The position numbers and the translations under genes were made by a program. Below are positions 15,254 to 16,548 of a DNA stretch of 16,548 nt, one piece after another. Each line of letters starts with the position of its first letter. The stretch's first letter is position 1. A model generated the notes under the pieces. The model did no database searches. It had not been told where the DNA came from and saw only the letters and a program-made list of their open reading frames with translations. This stretch comes from Desulfocapsa sp. (lineage in GTDB: Bacteria; Desulfobacterota; Desulfobulbia; Desulfobulbales; Desulfocapsaceae): NCBI GenBank assembly GCA_029935135.1, contig JAOZKX010000006.1:1-16548 (forward strand), written 5' to 3'.

Positions 15254-15365
15254 GCGTTTAAAAACGCTACCCTGTCTGACAATAGTGCCAGACAGAACCT
15301 CTTCGCTCTTGCAATAACAGCAAGGGCCACCCCGGGGATTACCCCCACTTTCATGAGTCCATGAG
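15254..15365 (+). promoter_or_regulatory. Structured leader of rpsF, candidate S6:S18 autoregulatory element
   Basis: Several stems can form in the leader: GCGTTT/AAACGC (15254-15267), CTGTCTG (15272-15278) with CAGACAG (15289-15295), CTCTTGC (15306-15312) with GCAAGGG (15320-15326), GGGG-ATTA-CCCC (15334-15345), and TCATG/CATGA (15351-15363) just before the AGGAGG ribosome-binding site. Autoregulation of rpsF by the S6:S18 complex binding a leader hairpin with a CCG-containing element is known in other bacteria, and CCCCGGGG precedes the ATTA loop here. Whether this is the same element is inference. Confidence 0.45.
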
Positions 15366-15374
15366 GAGGCACAC

Positions 15375-15908
15375 ATGCGCAGGTACGAAACGATCTATAT
15401 TCTTCATCCAACCCTTAACGAAGAAGAGATCAACACAATTATTGAAAGCACCAACACTGTCCTTGGTACAGACGGCGGCCAGGTAATTTCCCTCGATAAA
15501 TGGGGATTAAAAAAGCTTGCCTATCTTATCAATAAGGAAACTCAGGGATATTACATTTACTGTGATTACGCTACTGATTCGGCAAATGTCTTAGAGGTTG
15601 AGCGAAAATTCAGAATCGATGACTCTGTTATGAAATATATGACAGTCAAACTCGCCGATGCTATCAGCGAAGAAGGTATTGTTGCTGCCCGTGGCGAACA
15701 CGAAGCTGCCAAAGCTGCGGCTGAAGCTGCAGAAGCTGAAGCTGCTGCCGAAGAAAACAAAAGTGAAAAGACCTCCGCCCCTGCTTCAGAAGCTAAGCCT
15801 AAGGCAGAGGCAGAGGCAGAGGCAGAGGTAGAGACCAAGGCAGAAGTGAAGGTAGAGACAGAGACAAAAGTAGAGGCAGAAGAAACCGTTGCCCCCAGTG
15901 ATCAATAA
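15375..15908 (+). CDS. rpsF: Ribosomal protein bS6 with long acidic Ala/Glu-rich tail
   Basis: Residues 1-100 are a standard bS6 domain: MRRYETIYILHPTL, KWGLKKLAYLINKETQGYY and VERKFRIDDSVMKYMTVK. S6 binds 16S rRNA in the platform of the 30S subunit together with S18. The remaining 75 or so residues (about 104-177) form a low-complexity tail of Ala, Glu, Lys and Val ending in SDQ. E. coli S6 has about 131-135 residues, so the tail is much longer than usual. Part of it is encoded by a hexanucleotide repeat. AGGAGG lies 6-7 nt before the ATG. It is followed by rpsR 35 nt later. Confidence 0.97.
   Translation: MRRYETIYILHPTLNEEEINTIIESTNTVLGTDGGQVISLDKWGLKKLAYLINKETQGYYIYCDYATDSANVLEVERKFRIDDSVMKYMTVKLADAISEEGIVAARGEHEAAKAAAEAAEAEAAAEENKSEKTSAPASEAKPKAEAEAEAEVETKAEVKVETETKVEAEETVAPSDQ
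15803..15832 (+). repeat. GGCAGA hexanucleotide repeat inside rpsF
   Basis: Four perfect tandem copies of GGCAGA (15803-15826) are followed by one variant, GGTAGA. They encode alternating Ala and Glu in the tail of bS6. Changes in copy number would keep the reading frame, so length variation between strains is possible. Confidence 0.85.
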
Positions 15909-15943
15909 ACTGCTTTTATTAGTAATCTATTCAGGAGATTAAT

Positions 15944-16183
15944 ATGCGCCCGAAAAAAAGAGTTTTTCAGAGGAAAAAAGTATGCCGTTTCTGTACCGAC
16001 CCGGAACAGATCATCGACTATAAAAATGTAAAAGTTATTCGTAATTTTGTTACCGAGAGAGGTAAAATCATCCCTCGTCGTATCTACGGTACTTGTGCAA
16101 CTCATCAACGGCAACTTTGTTCCGCCATCAAGCGTGCACGGCAAATTGCCCTTCTCCCCTATTCAGGAACCACCAACAGGTAG
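15944..16183 (+). CDS. rpsR: Ribosomal protein bS18
   Basis: The 79-residue protein has the bS18 core [23 protein letters not shown] followed by [22 protein letters not shown]18 binds the 30S platform as a heterodimer with S6. Residues CRFC, then CATH and C, form the zinc-binding (C+) version of S18. AGGAG lies 6-7 nt upstream of the ATG. The order rpsF-rpsR is the usual one. Confidence 0.98.
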   Translation: MRPKKRVFQRKKVCRFCTDPEQIIDYKNVKVIRNFVTERGKIIPRRIYGTCATHQRQLCSAIKRARQIALLPYSGTTNR

Positions 16184-16202
16184 GTCCCTTGGAAGACAAG
16201 CA

Positions 16203-16548
16203 ATGAGCCAGGGAAAAGGGACACCAGAAAAGATTGGCTTTCCACGCCATATTCTTTTTGTTGCCACAATCATCCTTCTCCCTGTACTCTTTGGCACCAT
16301 GTTCGGATGGGTGCATGGTACGATCCCCCTTCTAGTTTTTTATTTTCTTCGCCTGTACGGGAAGAATGTAGGGGGAAAATATATCCTATTCGGATGGATA
16401 CTTGCTGGAATAGCAGGTATAGCACTAGAAGCAGTTGAACAGTTAATCTTTTCACTCACACTTGTACCAGCAGGATTTATCCTGTCTGATTCAGTGGAAC
16501 GAAAGGAAAGTATTTTCCTGTCAGGAATGAAAACAACGGCAGCCATAT
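16203..16548 (+). CDS. Start of a DUF2232-like membrane protein (partial)
   Basis: An open frame of 115 codons begins at the ATG at 16203 and runs off the right edge. GGAAG lies about 7 nt upstream, 20 nt after the rpsR stop. After a short polar N terminus come hydrophobic segments at about residues 16-36, 39-52 and 63-78, with another at about 85-95. A multi-pass DUF2232 (YybS-like) protein commonly follows rpsR and precedes rplI in related bacteria, and size and topology fit. The function of that family is unknown. The identification rests on context and hydrophobicity. Confidence 0.65.
   Translation, partial: MSQGKGTPEKIGFPRHILFVATIILLPVLFGTMFGWVHGTIPLLVFYFLRLYGKNVGGKYILFGWILAGIAGIALEAVEQLIFSLTLVPAGFILSDSVERKESIFLSGMKTTAAI

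Noticed and set aside
15254..15267. GCGTTT/AAACGC palindrome as a mazG terminator
   Set aside because: No T-tract follows, and it lies downstream of the predicted rpsF transcription start, so it is more likely part of the rpsF leader.

Overview
The window looks like a chromosomal segment of a Gram-negative, AT-leaning bacterium, most likely a Desulfobacterota (former Deltaproteobacteria), perhaps near the Desulfobulbales. The placement is inferred from gene content and order: an LPS-export permease, the order rplU-rpmA-obgE-proB-proA-nadD, a roadblock/DUF8082-type protein, a DUF166 protein and a bacterial AP2-domain protein. There is no rRNA, tRNA, CRISPR array, transposase or clear mobile element.

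Layout. 1-3330: the last codons of what looks like an RNase E/G gene, a membrane-anchored M23 (LytM-type) peptidase, a tiny convergent zinc-ribbon protein that is easily missed (1516-1686, minus), and an LptF/LptG-type permease with an added Cys-rich tail. 3346-3963 (minus): a Cys-rich DUF166-family protein. 4197-6857 (plus): two roadblock-like small proteins and the NAD(P)H-hydrate repair enzyme Nnr, closely spaced behind a good sigma70-type promoter. 6907-8532 (minus): a PilZ protein downstream of a CheB-like response regulator whose methylesterase domain has lost catalytic residues and which carries a zinc ribbon in the linker. 8699-12837 (minus): obgE-proB-proA-nadD with overlapping junctions. 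13052-13692 (minus): rplU-rpmA, with their own promoter and a strong terminator. 14105-14545 (minus): an AP2-domain protein with its own terminator. 14810-16548 (plus): a one-domain MazG, then rpsF-rpsR and the start of a DUF2232-like membrane protein. A near-consensus promoter overlaps the mazG stop codon, and rpsF has a structured leader.

How the genes fit together. Much of the window is housekeeping: cell-envelope building (M23, LptF), cofactor repair and NAD synthesis (Nnr, NadD), proline synthesis (ProB, ProA), ribosome assembly (Obg, L21, L27, S6, S18) and nucleotide-pool cleaning (MazG). The unusual part is regulatory: the degenerate CheB-like/PilZ pair, the roadblock pair without a neighbouring GTPase, and several Cys-rich putative metal-binding modules clustered in the first 4 kb. 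These are the best candidates for something undescribed.
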